43,565 bases of DNA, taken from the NCBI GenBank assembly GCA_018830325.1, contig JAHJSQ010000079.1:1-43565 (forward strand). The letters are read 5' to 3'. Numbering within the stretch: position 1 is the first letter of the stretch; each line of letters starts with the position of its first letter. Positions 8,898 to 19,600 of this stretch are shown here, piece after piece. Origin of the DNA: Gammaproteobacteria bacterium. Lineage in GTDB: Bacteria > Pseudomonadota > Gammaproteobacteria > Methylococcales > Methylomonadaceae. The notes beneath the pieces are model-generated. The model was not told where the DNA came from. It was given only the letters and a program-made list of their open reading frames with translations, and ran no database searches. A program made the translations under genes and the position numbers.

Positions 8898-9656
8898 CTA
8901 TTCATTATCGGTTTTTCGCTTTTTATCGGATATATAGGAATTCAACAAAGACTCGAGAACCTTAGGGTTCATACCCTCTTGAATACCGGAAATCGTTTCT
9001 AAAATAAGCTCTTTGTTGGTTTTTTCATAAAGCATGACCTTAGATAGTTTGTCGACGATCGGAAGTGCAAAACAGTTTGCTACTAATGCACCATAAAGTG
9101 TCGTCAGCAAGGCAACGGCCATCGCAGGACCGATACTCGACGGATCAGACATATTTGCAAGCATTTGCACTAAACCGACCAATGTTCCGATCATACCCAT
9201 TGCCGGCGCTAAATCGCCGACCCCTTTCCACATATCTTGCCCTACTTCGTTACGCGATATCATTTGGTTAATTTCTTGAGACAGCATTTTTTTTACGAAA
9301 GCAGGATCATGCCCGTCGACACATAGATTGATACCCTTTCTCATAAATTCGTTCTCAATAGCCTCATTTTCCAAGGCTAGTAGACCGTTTTTTCGAGCGA
9401 CATCGGAAAGCCTTACGGCTTCTTCGATCAACACAGCAGGGTCTTCCCTTTTATTTAAAAAAGCTTTCCCTAAAACACCGAAGGACCTTAAAAAATCGGA
9501 TATCGGGATACGCATCAACGATACGCCGAAAGTACCGCCTATGACGATTAATATGGAGGGCAGATTTACAAACAACATAACATCGCCGCCGGTAGCAATG
9601 GCGGCCGTAATAATCCCTATGCCCAATAAAAAGCCGATTAACGACGCTATATCCAC
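8898..9656 (-). CDS. pomA: Flagellar stator protein, PomA/MotA type
   Basis: This four-helix membrane protein forms the ion channel with PomB and touches the rotor protein FliG through its cytoplasmic loop. MDIASLIGFLLGIGIITAAI, the GDLAPAMGMIGTLVGLVQML segment and GPAMAVALLTTLYGALVANC match the MotA/TolQ/ExbB fold and especially PomA. The length of 252 is typical. It starts with GTG preceded by GAAGAGG. No other flagellar genes are in the window, so the stator pair stands apart from them, as is common. Confidence 0.9.
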   Translation of the reverse strand: MDIASLIGFLLGIGIITAAIATGGDVMLFVNLPSILIVIGGTFGVSLMRIPISDFLRSFGVLGKAFLNKREDPAVLIEEAVRLSDVARKNGLLALENEAIENEFMRKGINLCVDGHDPAFVKKMLSQEINQMISRNEVGQDMWKGVGDLAPAMGMIGTLVGLVQMLANMSDPSSIGPAMAVALLTTLYGALVANCFALPIVDKLSKVMLYEKTNKELILETISGIQEGMNPKVLESLLNSYISDKKRKTDNE

Positions 9657-9730
9657 ATTTAACCTCTTCGTAATAATGGATAATCAATCAGAACATTGAG
9701 CAAACTCATTTGAGTCGCCCGCTTTTATAC

Positions 9731-9765
9731 CATCGCAGATCAAAATTCGACGCTGGGGTATCCGC
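9731..9765 (+). repeat. Family A repeat fragment (left end)
   Basis: CGCAGATCAAAATTCGACGC and the following bases match the left end of family A, then diverge. It lies between ssb and pomA and appears to be a decayed remnant. Confidence 0.5.
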
Positions 9766-9806
9766 GAAAGTCACGAGATTGAATACAAAAATTTGCCCTC
9801 AATGAT

Positions 9807-10277
9807 TCAAAACGGGATATCGTCATCAAAATCGTCGTAAGGCGGTGGCGCTGAGTTTGAGGGTGTAGATTGAGGTCTAGATTGTGCTGGAGCTGTGCTC
9901 TGTGACGAATAAGCACCTTGATTATCGGAATAATTGGCGGTGCCGCCGCTTCGGCTTCCCAGCATGTGCATTTCGTTAGCAACGATTTCTGTCGTGTAAC
10001 GGTCTTGTCCGTCTTGACCTTGCCATTTTCGCGTTTGCAAGCGGCCTTCAACATAGACCTGACTGCCTTTTTTTAAATATTCGCCGGCAACTTCGGCGAG
10101 TCTTCTAAAAAAAACCACGCGATGCCATTCGGTAGACTCTTTCCGCTCGCCGGTTTGTCTATCTTTCCAGCGCATCGTCGTGGCTAGACTGATATTTGTT
10201 ACCGCTTCGCCACTAGGCATATAGCGAACTTCGGGGTCGGCCCCGAGGTTGCCGATTAATGTTACTTTGTTTAGCAT
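9807..10277 (-). CDS. ssb: Single-stranded DNA-binding protein
   Basis: SSB coats single-stranded DNA in replication, recombination and repair. Residues 1-110 are the OB fold, with the familiar start [20 protein letters not shown] and the [10 protein letters not shown] strand. A flexible Gln/Ser/Pro-rich linker follows, then the acidic tip DDFDDDIPF that binds partner proteins. The length of 156 is ordinary. GGAGAAAAC precedes the ATG. The next gene upstream, after a repeat-filled gap, is an MFS transporter, a common neighbour of ssb in gammaproteobacteria. Confidence 0.96.
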   Translation of the reverse strand: MLNKVTLIGNLGADPEVRYMPSGEAVTNISLATTMRWKDRQTGERKESTEWHRVVFFRRLAEVAGEYLKKGSQVYVEGRLQTRKWQGQDGQDRYTTEIVANEMHMLGSRSGGTANYSDNQGAYSSQSTAPAQSRPQSTPSNSAPPPYDDFDDDIPF

Positions 10278-10318
10278 GTTTTCTCCGAAAAACGATTGAT
10301 CAAAAAATATAAAACTCT

Positions 10319-10612
10319 AGGCTGTCGAAAAAAGCTGCTTTTAGCTAATTGCCGTATTCCCGCTTTTTAAACTCAAAATATTTTTGAAAGATGCGCGATG
10401 CGCACCCAACGGCGCTCAAGCTATCTTGGAATTTGTGTAATTATTCACATCCCGCTATCGTTCCCACGCTCCAGCGTGAGAACGATAATTGCCGGGGGCT
10501 GAATAGTTACGAATTTGTTGATAATCATAGGCTATAAAGTCCTAGTTATTTTCTCAAAATCCATAAAGCAGTCATTCTATCCGACATGAGAATCGGTAAA
10601 TTTCAACACCCT
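10319..10612 (+). repeat. Dispersed repeat family B, copy 1 (with family C palindrome)
   Basis: This 294-base element has ends AGGCTGTCGAAA and TTTCAACACCCT, inverted with two mismatches. It matches 30731-31229 in opposite orientation over its whole length. The inner part contains a palindrome around CGTTCCCACGCTCCAGCGTG (family C). Near-direct repeats ATAAAACT and ATAAACT lie at the two flanks, as expected of a target duplication. It occupies most of the 10278-10829 gap; no gene is seen there. Confidence 0.75.
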
Positions 10613-10829
10613 ATATAAACTCTCAAGGGTAGCTTTCCATGAGTAACCCCGATAAATCAACCTAACGGCTCATCAGGAAGCATTTAGTACCGGAATATTT
10701 CTGTGTGATGGATTTTCCGACAAAGCCCATAGCTTGAGGAAATCATTGATCGCGAGATCCTTAAGCGAATCCGTGACCCATTTAAAAATTTAGGATACGT
10801 CATAAAATAGCAAAAAATCGTTTACATTA

Positions 10830-12218
10830 TCAGGAATCGAACTGAGTTATCGAATACTGTAAACGTTCCTTATCCAATAACCGATTATCGACTTTTAGAT
10901 AAACAACCCCTTCGCCGAAATGCAGCTTAACTTCCTCAACTCCGGTAACCCTGAGGATCTCTTCAGTGAGTTGCTCGGCTTGAATTCGGGTAAGATTGCT
11001 AATGGAAATCAGCATATTGGCAAGATAACGCGGCGGTTTCATTGTAAAAGATACTACCAACCAACTCGCTCCCGCTACAGCACTCATGATAAAAACAGCG
11101 CTACCTCCGAATTCGCCATAACTCCAGCCTCCAAGCGCACCACCTAAAAAAGCCCCTAAAAATTGAGAAGTTGAATAAAAACCCATAGCCGTTCCTTTCA
11201 TGTCACCCGGTGCGGTTTTGGAAACCAATGAAGGTAACGTGGCTTCGAGCAAATTGAAACCGCAAAAAAACAACCAAAGAAAAACAATGATCCCGGTCAA
11301 ACTTTGATGAAAGTACTGTAAACCTAATTCAGATACAACGATAACAGCAATCGCACCGATAAAAACGGGTTTCATTTTACGCTTTTTTTCAGCCAAAATA
11401 ATAAAAGGTACTGCGGCCAATAAAGAAACGATAAACACAGGCAAATAGACTTGTCCATGTTGACTGCCGCCTAATCCGGCATCCCTCATCAATAGTGGAA
11501 TGGCAATAAAACTGGCCGTTAATATCAAATGCAGAATAAAGATACCGTAATTGAATCTTAGCAGCTCGGCATTTTTTAACACATGCTTTATCTGGCCCGG
11601 AATCAGTTCGGCATCGCGGTGAACTTTTGATTGTATCGGGTTCGGAACGATATAAACGATGACGACTATTGCCGCTAACGAGAGCAGCGCCGTCAACCAG
11701 AAGATACCCTCAACACCGACATAACCGGCAAGGACAGGTCCAATAGAGATCGCGATGCCGAACGAAACGCCGATACTGATACCAATCAAGGCCATCGCTT
11801 TCGTCCTATGGACCTCCTGGGTCAAATCGGCGACCAAGGCCATAATGACTGCTGCGATGGCTCCTGAACCTTGCAACGCCCTGCCGAATAACACGCCGTA
11901 AATCGTCGTCGACATCGCCGAAAGCACGCTGCCGGCTGCAAACAACAATAAGCCCAGGATAATTAATTTTTTTCGCCCAAAGCGGTCGGACATTAGCCCG
12001 AAAGGGATTTGCAATAATGCCTGACTTAATCCATAAATACTAACCGATAATCCGATTAAAAGCGGCGTGGATCCTTCCAAATGCTCGGCAAACAACGGTA
12101 ACACCGGCATAATCATAAACAATCCTAACATCCTTAATGCGTAAATGCCCGCCAATGAACCGGTTGCTCGTTTTTCCAGCAATGTCATTGGGCTGGTAAT
12201 ATCCTGCATTTGTGCCAA
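10830..12218 (-). CDS. MFS transporter, YajR-like, with C-terminal YAM-type domain
   Basis: This is a 12-helix major facilitator protein of the inner membrane. The MFS motif A loop is seen as GLMSDRFGRKKLI, and ten or more further hydrophobic helices follow. After the last helix (to about residue 400), the C-terminal 60 residues (LISISNLTRIQAEQLTEEIL to YLKVDNRLL) form a ferredoxin-like domain as in E. coli YajR. The substrate is unknown. The TTG at 12218 is used because CAGGAG sits 9 bases upstream; an ATG three codons later is an alternative. Confidence 0.82.
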   Translation of the reverse strand: MAQMQDITSPMTLLEKRATGSLAGIYALRMLGLFMIMPVLPLFAEHLEGSTPLLIGLSVSIYGLSQALLQIPFGLMSDRFGRKKLIILGLLLFAAGSVLSAMSTTIYGVLFGRALQGSGAIAAVIMALVADLTQEVHRTKAMALIGISIGVSFGIAISIGPVLAGYVGVEGIFWLTALLSLAAIVVIVYIVPNPIQSKVHRDAELIPGQIKHVLKNAELLRFNYGIFILHLILTASFIAIPLLMRDAGLGGSQHGQVYLPVFIVSLLAAVPFIILAEKKRKMKPVFIGAIAVIVVSELGLQYFHQSLTGIIVFLWLFFCGFNLLEATLPSLVSKTAPGDMKGTAMGFYSTSQFLGAFLGGALGGWSYGEFGGSAVFIMSAVAGASWLVVSFTMKPPRYLANMLISISNLTRIQAEQLTEEILRVTGVEEVKLHFGEGVVYLKVDNRLLDKERLQYSITQFDS

Positions 12219-12521
12219 AACACTTATCTCCTGAATAAAGTACGCTATCGAAACTATAAAGAATGGCTAATCGAAATTTAACAGCCTTACACTGCGAAGT
12301 ACCGATCAACATCTTTGACCGACACACAATGCCGGCTATTATAACAACGGTTGCTTGAGCAGTCTGTTTGAAATTAGCCTTGAGAAACCAAAGCTAAGGA
12401 AGGGATGCGCTAAAGCGCGTCTTAATAATATGGGATAAAAGGAATAGACGATTCCAAGACAATCGTAAAGCAGGGGGTTTGGAGCTATACGCCTCAAGCT
12501 TTAGTACAGGTCCCCGCTGCT

Positions 12522-12592
12522 AAGGATTTCGTGATAAATAACGCCCTGGAACTATGAGCTTTGCTGAGGAGTCGGGAACTCGCTTGGTAGGC
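12522..12592 (+). repeat. Family D repeat, partial copy
   Basis: AAGGATTTCGTGATAAATAA followed by CGCCCTGGAACTATGAGCTT and an ACTCGCTTGG tail match the flank and left part of the coaX copy. It stops where the inverted-repeat element at 12593 begins. The rest of the 12219-12521 gap holds nothing I recognise beyond a short GCGCTAAAGCGC palindrome. Confidence 0.6.
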
Positions 12593-12711
12593 CCAGCACC
12601 TAAATTCCATTGCCCATTGTCTATGGTTAATTATCTTGGATAATTCATCCAGCAACTAAATAAGCCATGATTTTGAATCATTGCCAAAGACCTATGGAAT
12701 TTAGGTGCTGG
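12593..12711. repeat. 119-bp element with perfect 18-bp inverted ends
   Basis: The ends are CCAGCACCTAAATTCCAT (12593-12610) and ATGGAATTTAGGTGCTGG (12694-12711), exact reverse complements. The AT-rich middle has no coding potential. The structure is MITE-like. Fragments with the ATTTAGG-GCTGGA ending are also seen near 20040. Confidence 0.7.
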
Positions 12712-12737
12712 ATTTAGGTGCCGGGCCTTTGATGGTC

Positions 12738-12770
12738 ACCCAGGTGCCGAATTTTGATCTACGATGAGCA
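12738..12770 (-). repeat. Family A repeat fragment (reverse)
   Basis: CAGGTGCCGAATTTTGATCT and the bases after it are the reverse complement of the left end of family A. It directly follows the 119-bp inverted-repeat element and may have been cut by it. Confidence 0.55.
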
Positions 12771-12854
12771 TACCTAATCGGAACCCCAAGTTCGGATATG
12801 CCACGATAGGCACTTCCGTATGCCGCAATCTCGGTAGACGTTACTCGACGAAAC

Positions 12855-14030
12855 TTATTCTAGGTTCGCATGTCTCGATCTCATTTCTTCCTCCGGAATG
12901 CCTTTTTCGTGGATGACATGAGAGATGGTCGCTTCCAAAAATGCCAAAGTTGAAAGTTCGAAAACCGTACCCATCGGCATACCGACAACCTTGCCATACT
13001 GTTCCGGGCTACCGACTCTAAACACGGCATCGGCCATGTCGCCGATTGTCGACTCGTTTTTCGCTGAAATCAGCACAATTTGTGCGCCGATATCCCGTGC
13101 CCGCTTAGTAAAGGCAACGAGTTGTTCGGTTTCGCCGGAGCCGGAAATAATAATCAGCAAATCGCCTTGCTTGATGCTGGGGGTAACGATTTCGCCGACC
13201 ACACTGGTATCGTAACCGCTATGCATCAACCGCATGGCAAAAAAGCGGCCAATCAAGCCCGACCGTCCCGCACCTGAAACAAAAATTCGGCGCGCCTGAT
13301 CGAGCATGCTCGTTAGTTTTCTATCATAAGAATCATCGGTTACATATAAGACATCCGAAATCTTATCGACGACAAATTCACGATGCGTGCCCTTGCTATT
13401 GACCAAGCGTTGAATTTTTCTAGCGGCATTGGCTGGAGATGGCGCGCCTGTAATTGCGCCGCCTACGACAATTATGTCAACTCCGGCTTTAACAACATCG
13501 CGTACAGTTTCGGGCTTGATACCGCCGGCAACAGATACTCGAGTATTGAGCCCTAAGCGCAATAAATCTTGTAAATCCGTAAAGGGTGTATGACCGGCCG
13601 CCTGGGCATCGATGCCGGTATGAATGCCGATAATTTGCACACCGGCCGCCACGGCTTCCGCAGCACAACTCGCTTTATCCTCGACATTAATCAAATCGAC
13701 TTGAACTTCGGCATTATATTTTTTTGCCGCGTTAATAACGCCTTTAATAGTTGAAATTCCCGATGTTCCAAGTACCGTGCAGATATCCGCACCGGCTTCA
13801 TAGAATGGACTGGCTTCGTATTCACCGGCATCCATCGTTTTAAGATCGACCAGTAACAACTTATCGGGGAATCTGCGTTTAATTTCCTTGACCAATTCAA
13901 GCCCGTTGAACTTGATACAGGGTGTACCGATTTCAATGATATCGACATAAGGTGCCGCTTGCGAAGCAAGTTCAAGGGTTTTGTCGAAATCCAAAGAATC
14001 TAGTGCCAATTGAATCAATGGTTTTGCCAT
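12855..14030 (-). CDS. hps-phi: Fused 3-hexulose-6-phosphate synthase / 6-phospho-3-hexuloisomerase
   Basis: This bifunctional RuMP-cycle enzyme condenses formaldehyde with ribulose 5-phosphate and isomerises the product to fructose 6-phosphate, in the cytoplasm. Residues 1-about 210 are the synthase, an OMP-decarboxylase-type barrel with the D-x-K-x-x-D motif (VDLKTMDAGE, D62/K64/D67). Residues about 215-391 are the isomerase, a SIS domain (FVSGAGRSGLIGRFFAMRL) ending in EEMRSRHANLE. Fused forms are known in type I methanotrophs alongside separate genes. AGGAG precedes the ATG at good spacing. The gene appears to be transcribed alone; both flanks carry dispersed repeats. Confidence 0.95.
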   Translation of the reverse strand: MAKPLIQLALDSLDFDKTLELASQAAPYVDIIEIGTPCIKFNGLELVKEIKRRFPDKLLLVDLKTMDAGEYEASPFYEAGADICTVLGTSGISTIKGVINAAKKYNAEVQVDLINVEDKASCAAEAVAAGVQIIGIHTGIDAQAAGHTPFTDLQDLLRLGLNTRVSVAGGIKPETVRDVVKAGVDIIVVGGAITGAPSPANAARKIQRLVNSKGTHREFVVDKISDVLYVTDDSYDRKLTSMLDQARRIFVSGAGRSGLIGRFFAMRLMHSGYDTSVVGEIVTPSIKQGDLLIIISGSGETEQLVAFTKRARDIGAQIVLISAKNESTIGDMADAVFRVGSPEQYGKVVGMPMGTVFELSTLAFLEATISHVIHEKGIPEEEMRSRHANLE

Positions 14031-14148
14031 TTTATGCGCTCCTGATTAGTTATATTATTTATCACACAATAGCATTCGGTCAGAGCGGCACTCTAAAGCA
14101 GAAAAAGGATATCTGTCAATTTCCGAAAGGCTCCGCCATCGAAGCCCT

Positions 14149-14208
14149 AAGGGTTTCGTTATAAATAACGTCTTGGAGCTATTAACTTTGCTGGGGGGTT
14201 CAGTTGCG
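14149..14208 (+). repeat. Family D repeat, partial copy
   Basis: AAGGGTTTCGTTATAAATAA followed by CGTCTTGGAGCTATTAACTT matches the flank of the other D copies and breaks off after GGGGTTCAGTTGCG. It overlaps the stop codon of the small zinc-ribbon gene, so the last codons of that gene may derive from the repeat. Confidence 0.55.
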
Positions 14209-14388
14209 ATGATTAAGCAAGATTAAGTGAGGGGAACGCTTTCTTTTGGTTTTTTGATGAATTTCGCTTGCTTCCATCATCATATGCCGGCACCAAGGAC
14301 AAATGCAATCGTCGGGCCGGCTTTGTTCCGATGGCAAAATCTCATCGCCACAGCGTTCGCAAATGATCGGTCTCGGTAAAAATTTCAT
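14200..14388 (-). CDS. Small zinc-ribbon protein
   Basis: This 62-residue frame has four cysteines in C-x2-C and C-x2-C pairs (CERCGDEI and CPWCRHMM), a probable zinc ribbon, followed by a basic tail (KTKRKRS). It resembles the zinc-finger end of DksA/TraR-type proteins but lacks the coiled coil, so I give no function. AAGGATGAG lies at suitable spacing before the ATG, which supports translation. The 3' end runs into a family D repeat. It lies between proS and hps-phi on the same strand. Confidence 0.55.
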   Translation of the reverse strand: MKFLPRPIICERCGDEILPSEQSRPDDCICPWCRHMMMEASEIHQKTKRKRSPHLILLNHRN

Positions 14389-14618
14389 TTGAACTCATCC
14401 TTAAAAAATGTTCAGCACAGACTAACCTGAGTCCATGCTGCTTTTTTGTGACGAATTCACACTTTGGATTCGATATTTACCAAAACCTTTAATTTATGTT
14501 AGTTATTTCACATTTTGATCATTAGTACTGGGCGAAGATTTTTGCATTTAGTACGCCGCACGCTCTAAATGCAGCGATAATGCTCAATTTCAGAATCACC
14601 GCTATTCGTAGCGAATCA

Positions 14619-16328
14619 TCAACTCAATTGTTGCAACAAAAAAGGTATTAATTCAGTCATCGGCAATTCTTGGCTTTCACTCGCAGTCCGAGCCCGGTAT
14701 TCGATCATGCCGGAGTCGAGACTGCGGTCGCCGATTACGACACGATGCGGAATACCGATCAATTCCATATCGGAAAACATGAAGCCGGCTCGGACTTTTC
14801 GATCGTCAAATAACACCTCGATTCCGGCGTCGAGCAGTTCTCGATACAATTTTTCGACTGCCGTACGCAAACGTTCCGATTTATGCATATTCATCGGACA
14901 CAAGGCCACTTGGAACGGAGCCAATTGAGCCGGCCAGATGATGCCATTATCGTCATGGTTCTGCTCGATCGCCGCCGCAACAATCCGCGAAATACCGATG
15001 CCGTAACACCCCATGATCATTGTCTGATTCTTACCGCCTTCGTTGATGATGTCGGCTTTCATCGCCGAACTGTATTTCGTACCCAGTTGAAAAATATGAC
15101 CTACCTCGATACCTCGAGCAATCGTAATCGTGCCCTGTCCGTCCGGGCTCGGATCGCCTTCGACCACGAGGCGTAAATCCTCGATTTGTTCAGGCAAAGG
15201 AATATCCCGCTGCCAATTCACGCCGCGGTAATGCTTGCCGTCTTGATTGGCTCCGCATACAAAATCGGACATCGAGACGACACTACGATCCGCAATGATT
15301 TTAATTTTCAGACCGAAAGGACCGACCGAGCCGGGCTTTGCATTACAAACAGACAGCACTTGCTCTTCGTCGGCTAATTGCAAGGGAGCTGCGATACCGG
15401 AAATTTTTTCGGCCTTGATCGCATTCAATTCATGATCGCCTCGTAATAACAAAGCGACTAACTCGTCTTCTTCGCCTTTGACGATCAAAGTTTTTAGGCA
15501 GCAGGATTTGGCAATCCCGAAAAAAGCACTGACTTCTTCTATCGAATGTTGATCCGGAGTGTCCACTAGATTGAGAGATTCGGTAGCCGGCCCCCTGTCG
15601 CCTGCGGGCATTAACGCCTCGGCTTTTTCGATGTTTGCGGCATAATCGCTTTTAGTCGAAAAGGCAATCGCATCCTCTCCGGATTCGGCCAATACATGAA
15701 ATTCGTGCGATACCGCACCGCCGATCGATCCGGAGTCGGCAATCACAGCCCTATATTGCAAACCGAAGCGGTTGAAGATATTGCTGTAGGCCTGATACAT
15801 GACTTGATAGGTCTCTTGAAGGGATTCCTGATCGAGATGGAAAGAGTAAGCATCCTTCATGACGAATTCGCGCGAACGCATCACGCCGAATCGTGGCCGT
15901 ATTTCGTCCCGGAATTTGGTTTGGATTTGATAATAGGTAATCGGCAACTGCTTATAACTTTTAATCTCATGCCTCGCCAAATCGGTAATGATTTCCTCAT
16001 GCGTCGGCCCCAGACAAAAATCGCGTTGGTGGCGGTCTTGTAAGCGGGCCAGTTCGGGTCCATACTGTTCCCAACGACCTGTCTCCTGCCACAACTCGGC
16101 GGGTTGCAGGGCCGGCATCAAGACTTCTAATGCGCCGGCTTTTTCCATCTCCTCGCGGGTAATTTTTTCGACTTTTCGCATGACTCTAAGCCCTAGCGGT
16201 AACCAGGTATAAAGACCGGCGGCTAATTTGCGAATTAAGCCTGCTCGAATCATGAGCTTATGACTGGCGATTTCGGCATCCGAAGGCGTTTCTTTGACGG
16301 TATTGAGGGGGAATTGAGAGGTGCGCAT
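14619..16328 (-). CDS. proS: Prolyl-tRNA synthetase (bacterial type)
   Basis: This class II synthetase charges tRNA-Pro in the cytoplasm. The N terminus [20 protein letters not shown] and the motif blocks [46 protein letters not shown] and [13 protein letters not shown] are characteristic. An editing (YbaK-like) insertion lies at about residues 230-390, so it is the long bacterial form; 569 residues is close to the usual 570. The anticodon-binding domain is at the C terminus. No good Shine-Dalgarno sequence is seen before the ATG. Confidence 0.97.
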   Translation of the reverse strand: MRTSQFPLNTVKETPSDAEIASHKLMIRAGLIRKLAAGLYTWLPLGLRVMRKVEKITREEMEKAGALEVLMPALQPAELWQETGRWEQYGPELARLQDRHQRDFCLGPTHEEIITDLARHEIKSYKQLPITYYQIQTKFRDEIRPRFGVMRSREFVMKDAYSFHLDQESLQETYQVMYQAYSNIFNRFGLQYRAVIADSGSIGGAVSHEFHVLAESGEDAIAFSTKSDYAANIEKAEALMPAGDRGPATESLNLVDTPDQHSIEEVSAFFGIAKSCCLKTLIVKGEEDELVALLLRGDHELNAIKAEKISGIAAPLQLADEEQVLSVCNAKPGSVGPFGLKIKIIADRSVVSMSDFVCGANQDGKHYRGVNWQRDIPLPEQIEDLRLVVEGDPSPDGQGTITIARGIEVGHIFQLGTKYSSAMKADIINEGGKNQTMIMGCYGIGISRIVAAAIEQNHDDNGIIWPAQLAPFQVALCPMNMHKSERLRTAVEKLYRELLDAGIEVLFDDRKVRAGFMFSDMELIGIPHRVVIGDRSLDSGMIEYRARTASESQELPMTELIPFLLQQLS

Positions 16329-16367
16329 TGTCTATGATTAAAATGTTAAAATGCCTATTTTACCGAT

Positions 16368-16530
16368 TATACTTCGCGCGGTCATGTTTGCGGATTTTAT
16401 GGCAAGGCTATTTTGTTCGAGAGCAAGGCGCGAAAACAGGCGCATAGCAAGCTATGTAACTGTTTTTGCCACGCCGCTATCGGACAAAAGAGCGCGTCAG
16501 AAAGCCGCAAATGTGGCCGCACGAAGTATA
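16368..16530. repeat. 163-bp imperfect palindrome (foldback)
   Basis: The left end TATACTTCGCGCGGTCA and the right end, read on the other strand as TATACTTCGTGCGGCCA, start two arms of about 80 bases that pair along most of their length, including TTTGCGG, GCT-TTTTGT-CGA and AAAACAG blocks. They meet at CATAGCAAGCTATG (16443-16456). This fills the proS to MASE1 gap and would form a long hairpin. Short open frames across it are by-products of the palindrome. Confidence 0.75.
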
Positions 16531-16635
16531 AACACCGCCAAAGTCATCACATCATCGACATCCGGTTTTCTGATAACATTCAGCATAGATTGTTTACCGA
16601 CGATCGAATCACAATAAAGCGAAGGACAACTCACC

Positions 16636-19600
16636 TTGAATCATAGAACCTCCGTTAACTCGACTTTGAGTCGGATTGCATTAACGGCTTTACTGTTTTA
16701 TTTTGCGGGACAATTGGCATTACCGCTGTCCTTGCCGCCCAGTTACGCAACAGCAATCTGGCCACCGGCCGGTATCGGCTTTGCGTCAACTTTACTCTGG
16801 GGAAACAAAGTATTACCGGCTATTTTTTTGGCTGAATTAGCCATCCATTATGAAGTCTACGATTTCATGACTTTATGGCAATCCCCCGGCCAACTCTTGA
16901 TTTTTCTCAGTTCACCGGTAAACAGCGTGCTTAGGGCTTGGACCGGAGCCTTTTTAGTAAAAAAAATCGTAGGCTACCCGAACCCTTTGATTTCCGCCAA
17001 AGAAATCATGCTGTTTTTTCTCTTATCCGGTCCGGTAGCCACATTGATACCGGCGTTACTAAGCGTTTATGCATTGATTGAAACCGGTGTCATCGTCGAA
17101 TCGGATTTCGGGTTCGGATTCTTAACCTGGTGGCTCGGAGATTGCATCGGTATCGTGGTTTTCACGCCTTTATTCTTGACGATTTTTGAACCTTCCTTAC
17201 AAAGCCGTACGAAACGCTGGTTACCGTTATGCACAGCCTTGATAGTAGGTTTAGCCCTTGTCGCAATTTCTTACTTATTGGCTCATCAACGAGAAGGCTT
17301 ACGCCTACAGGAAATCATCGAAAGCAAGGCGGAAACGATACAATACGCTTTAGAAGACAATTACAAGACCCATGCAAATACCTTGTCGCTTTACCACTCA
17401 TTAATCGGTTCGAACGATACGATTGATTACCAATCGTTACAAATTTTTTCGGATTGGGTTTTCAACACTTATCCAGGCGTTCCTTATATTGAATGGCTAG
17501 AAGCTTCAAAAGCAAATCAAGATAAAACGGCATGGACGATCAAGTATTCGACTAAAAAGTATTTCGATGACATCCATCCTATCTCGGAAAAACGCCACCA
17601 AGAAATCGTGTTAGCGCTGGAGCCTCAAGCAACAACCGATCGAAGCTCTAAAATATTGTCATTTGGTAACAGTTCCAAGCAGTTTTTTATCTATACGCCT
17701 TTTTTCGAGACCGATCAGACCTTAAAAGGCTATATTATCGAGGCTTTCGATATCGAGCGTTTTATTGAAGACGCCTTACTTCGAAAAAGCGTTGAATATA
17801 TCGATATTAGGCTTTTCGAAAAAACATCCGACGGTCAACAACAATGGTTGTTTCCGTTAGAGCCTAAGCGCGCCATTCCGGATCCGTTTGCCATCACCAC
17901 GTTAAAACCGCTCAATATCGGCGGGCAATCCTGGTTCATTCAAGTTTCGCCCGATTTAGGTTTTCTTGGAAATTATTATTCCTGGCCGGTTTGGGGTATT
18001 TTAGCCGGCGGTATGCTGCTGACCAGCTTAATGGGTATCGGTTTTTTGATTGTCACAGGACAAACCGAGTTAATCCTGGTCGAAGTCGAAAGGCGTACGC
18101 ACGATCTAAACCAAAGCAATCGAAAACTACGACTCAACGAAGAACAATTACGCTTAGCCGCAACCGCCTTCCAAACCCAGGAAGGCATCATGATTACCGA
18201 TAACAAAGGCAGGATTTTAAGGGTCAATAACGCGTACACTGAAATCACCGGTTATTCCAGCGAAGAAGTCATTGGTAAAATTCCCTCGGTTTTAAGATCC
18301 AGACACCATAATCGCGATTGTTTCGATGAGTTTTGGAAGCAATTAGCTTGCCAAGGACAGTACGAAGGCGAGATCTGGAATCGTCGAAAGAATGGAGAAG
18401 TTTATCCGGAATGGCAGACAGTTACCGCCGTTAAAAACGAAGCTGGCGAAATTAGCCATTTCGTGTCAATTTTTTCCGATATCACCGAAAAAAAAGAAAA
18501 TGAATCACGCATCCACAATCTGGCCTTCTACGATCCCTTAACCAACTTGCCGAATCGTCGCTTGTTGATCAATCGTCTCGATAAAGAAATCGCTGTCGCC
18601 AAACGACATGGCCATTTCGGCGCAGTGATATTCATGGATCTGGACCATTTTAAATTTTTGAATGACTCGCTAGGCCATCATGTCGGCGACGAATTACTTA
18701 TTCAAGTAGCCAACCGCTTGGAATCGGTTGTGCGAGATGAAGATACCGCCGCCCGCTTAGGCGGCGACGAATTTATCGTTCTGATCAACTGCAATGCTAA
18801 AAACTTATCGGAAGCAGCCGATCACGCACTAACGGTCGCCGAAAAAATTAATGCCAAAATAAACGAACCGTTTCTACTCGATGCATTCCAACATCAACTC
18901 TCGCCCAGCATCGGTATAACCTTGTTTCCGGATAATGACGATAATCCCGACCGGATTCTGCAACAAGCCGATACGGCGATGTATCGATCGAAAGCTTCCG
19001 GCCGTAACAGCATCAGCTTTTTTCATCCGAGCATGCAAGAAGCTGCCGATCTGCGCATTAAGATGGAAAACGAGCTTTTAGAAGCGATCGATCAAGGTCA
19101 ATTTGTTTTGAATTACCAAGCCCAGTTTAATGACAAAAACGAGATAATAGGAGCCGAAGCATTAATCAGATGGCAACATCCCCAAAAAGGCTTGATCTCA
19201 CCCGTTGAGTTCATCAAAATTGCCGAAGAATCTCGCTTAATTTTACAGTTAGGGCGTTGGGTGATCATGGAAGCGTGCCTGCAAATCCAATCATGGCAAC
19301 AAAAGGGTTTAATTGTGCCGCGTATTGCAATTAATGTTAGCTCGAATCAATTCAGGCAAAGCGACTTTGTCGATCAAATAGAACATTCACTGAGCGTTAG
19401 CGGCATTACTCCCGATTGCTTAGAGATAGAATTAACCGAACACGTTGTTATCGTTAACATCGAAGATACCATTGAAAAAATGAAAGCCTTGAAAGCGCTG
19501 GGCCTATCGATTTCGATTGACGACTTCGGCACCGGCTATTCCTCGCTTGCTTACTTGAAACAACTTCCGCTGAATCAATTGAAGATAGACAAAAGTTTTG

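Noticed and set aside
8400-9002. Plus-strand open frame of 200 codons
   Set aside because: It is antisense to pomB/pomA, which have clear family motifs.
16351-16646. Two overlapping small open frames before the GGDEF-EAL gene
   Set aside because: They cross the 163-base palindrome and their composition follows from it; no ribosome binding site or family match.
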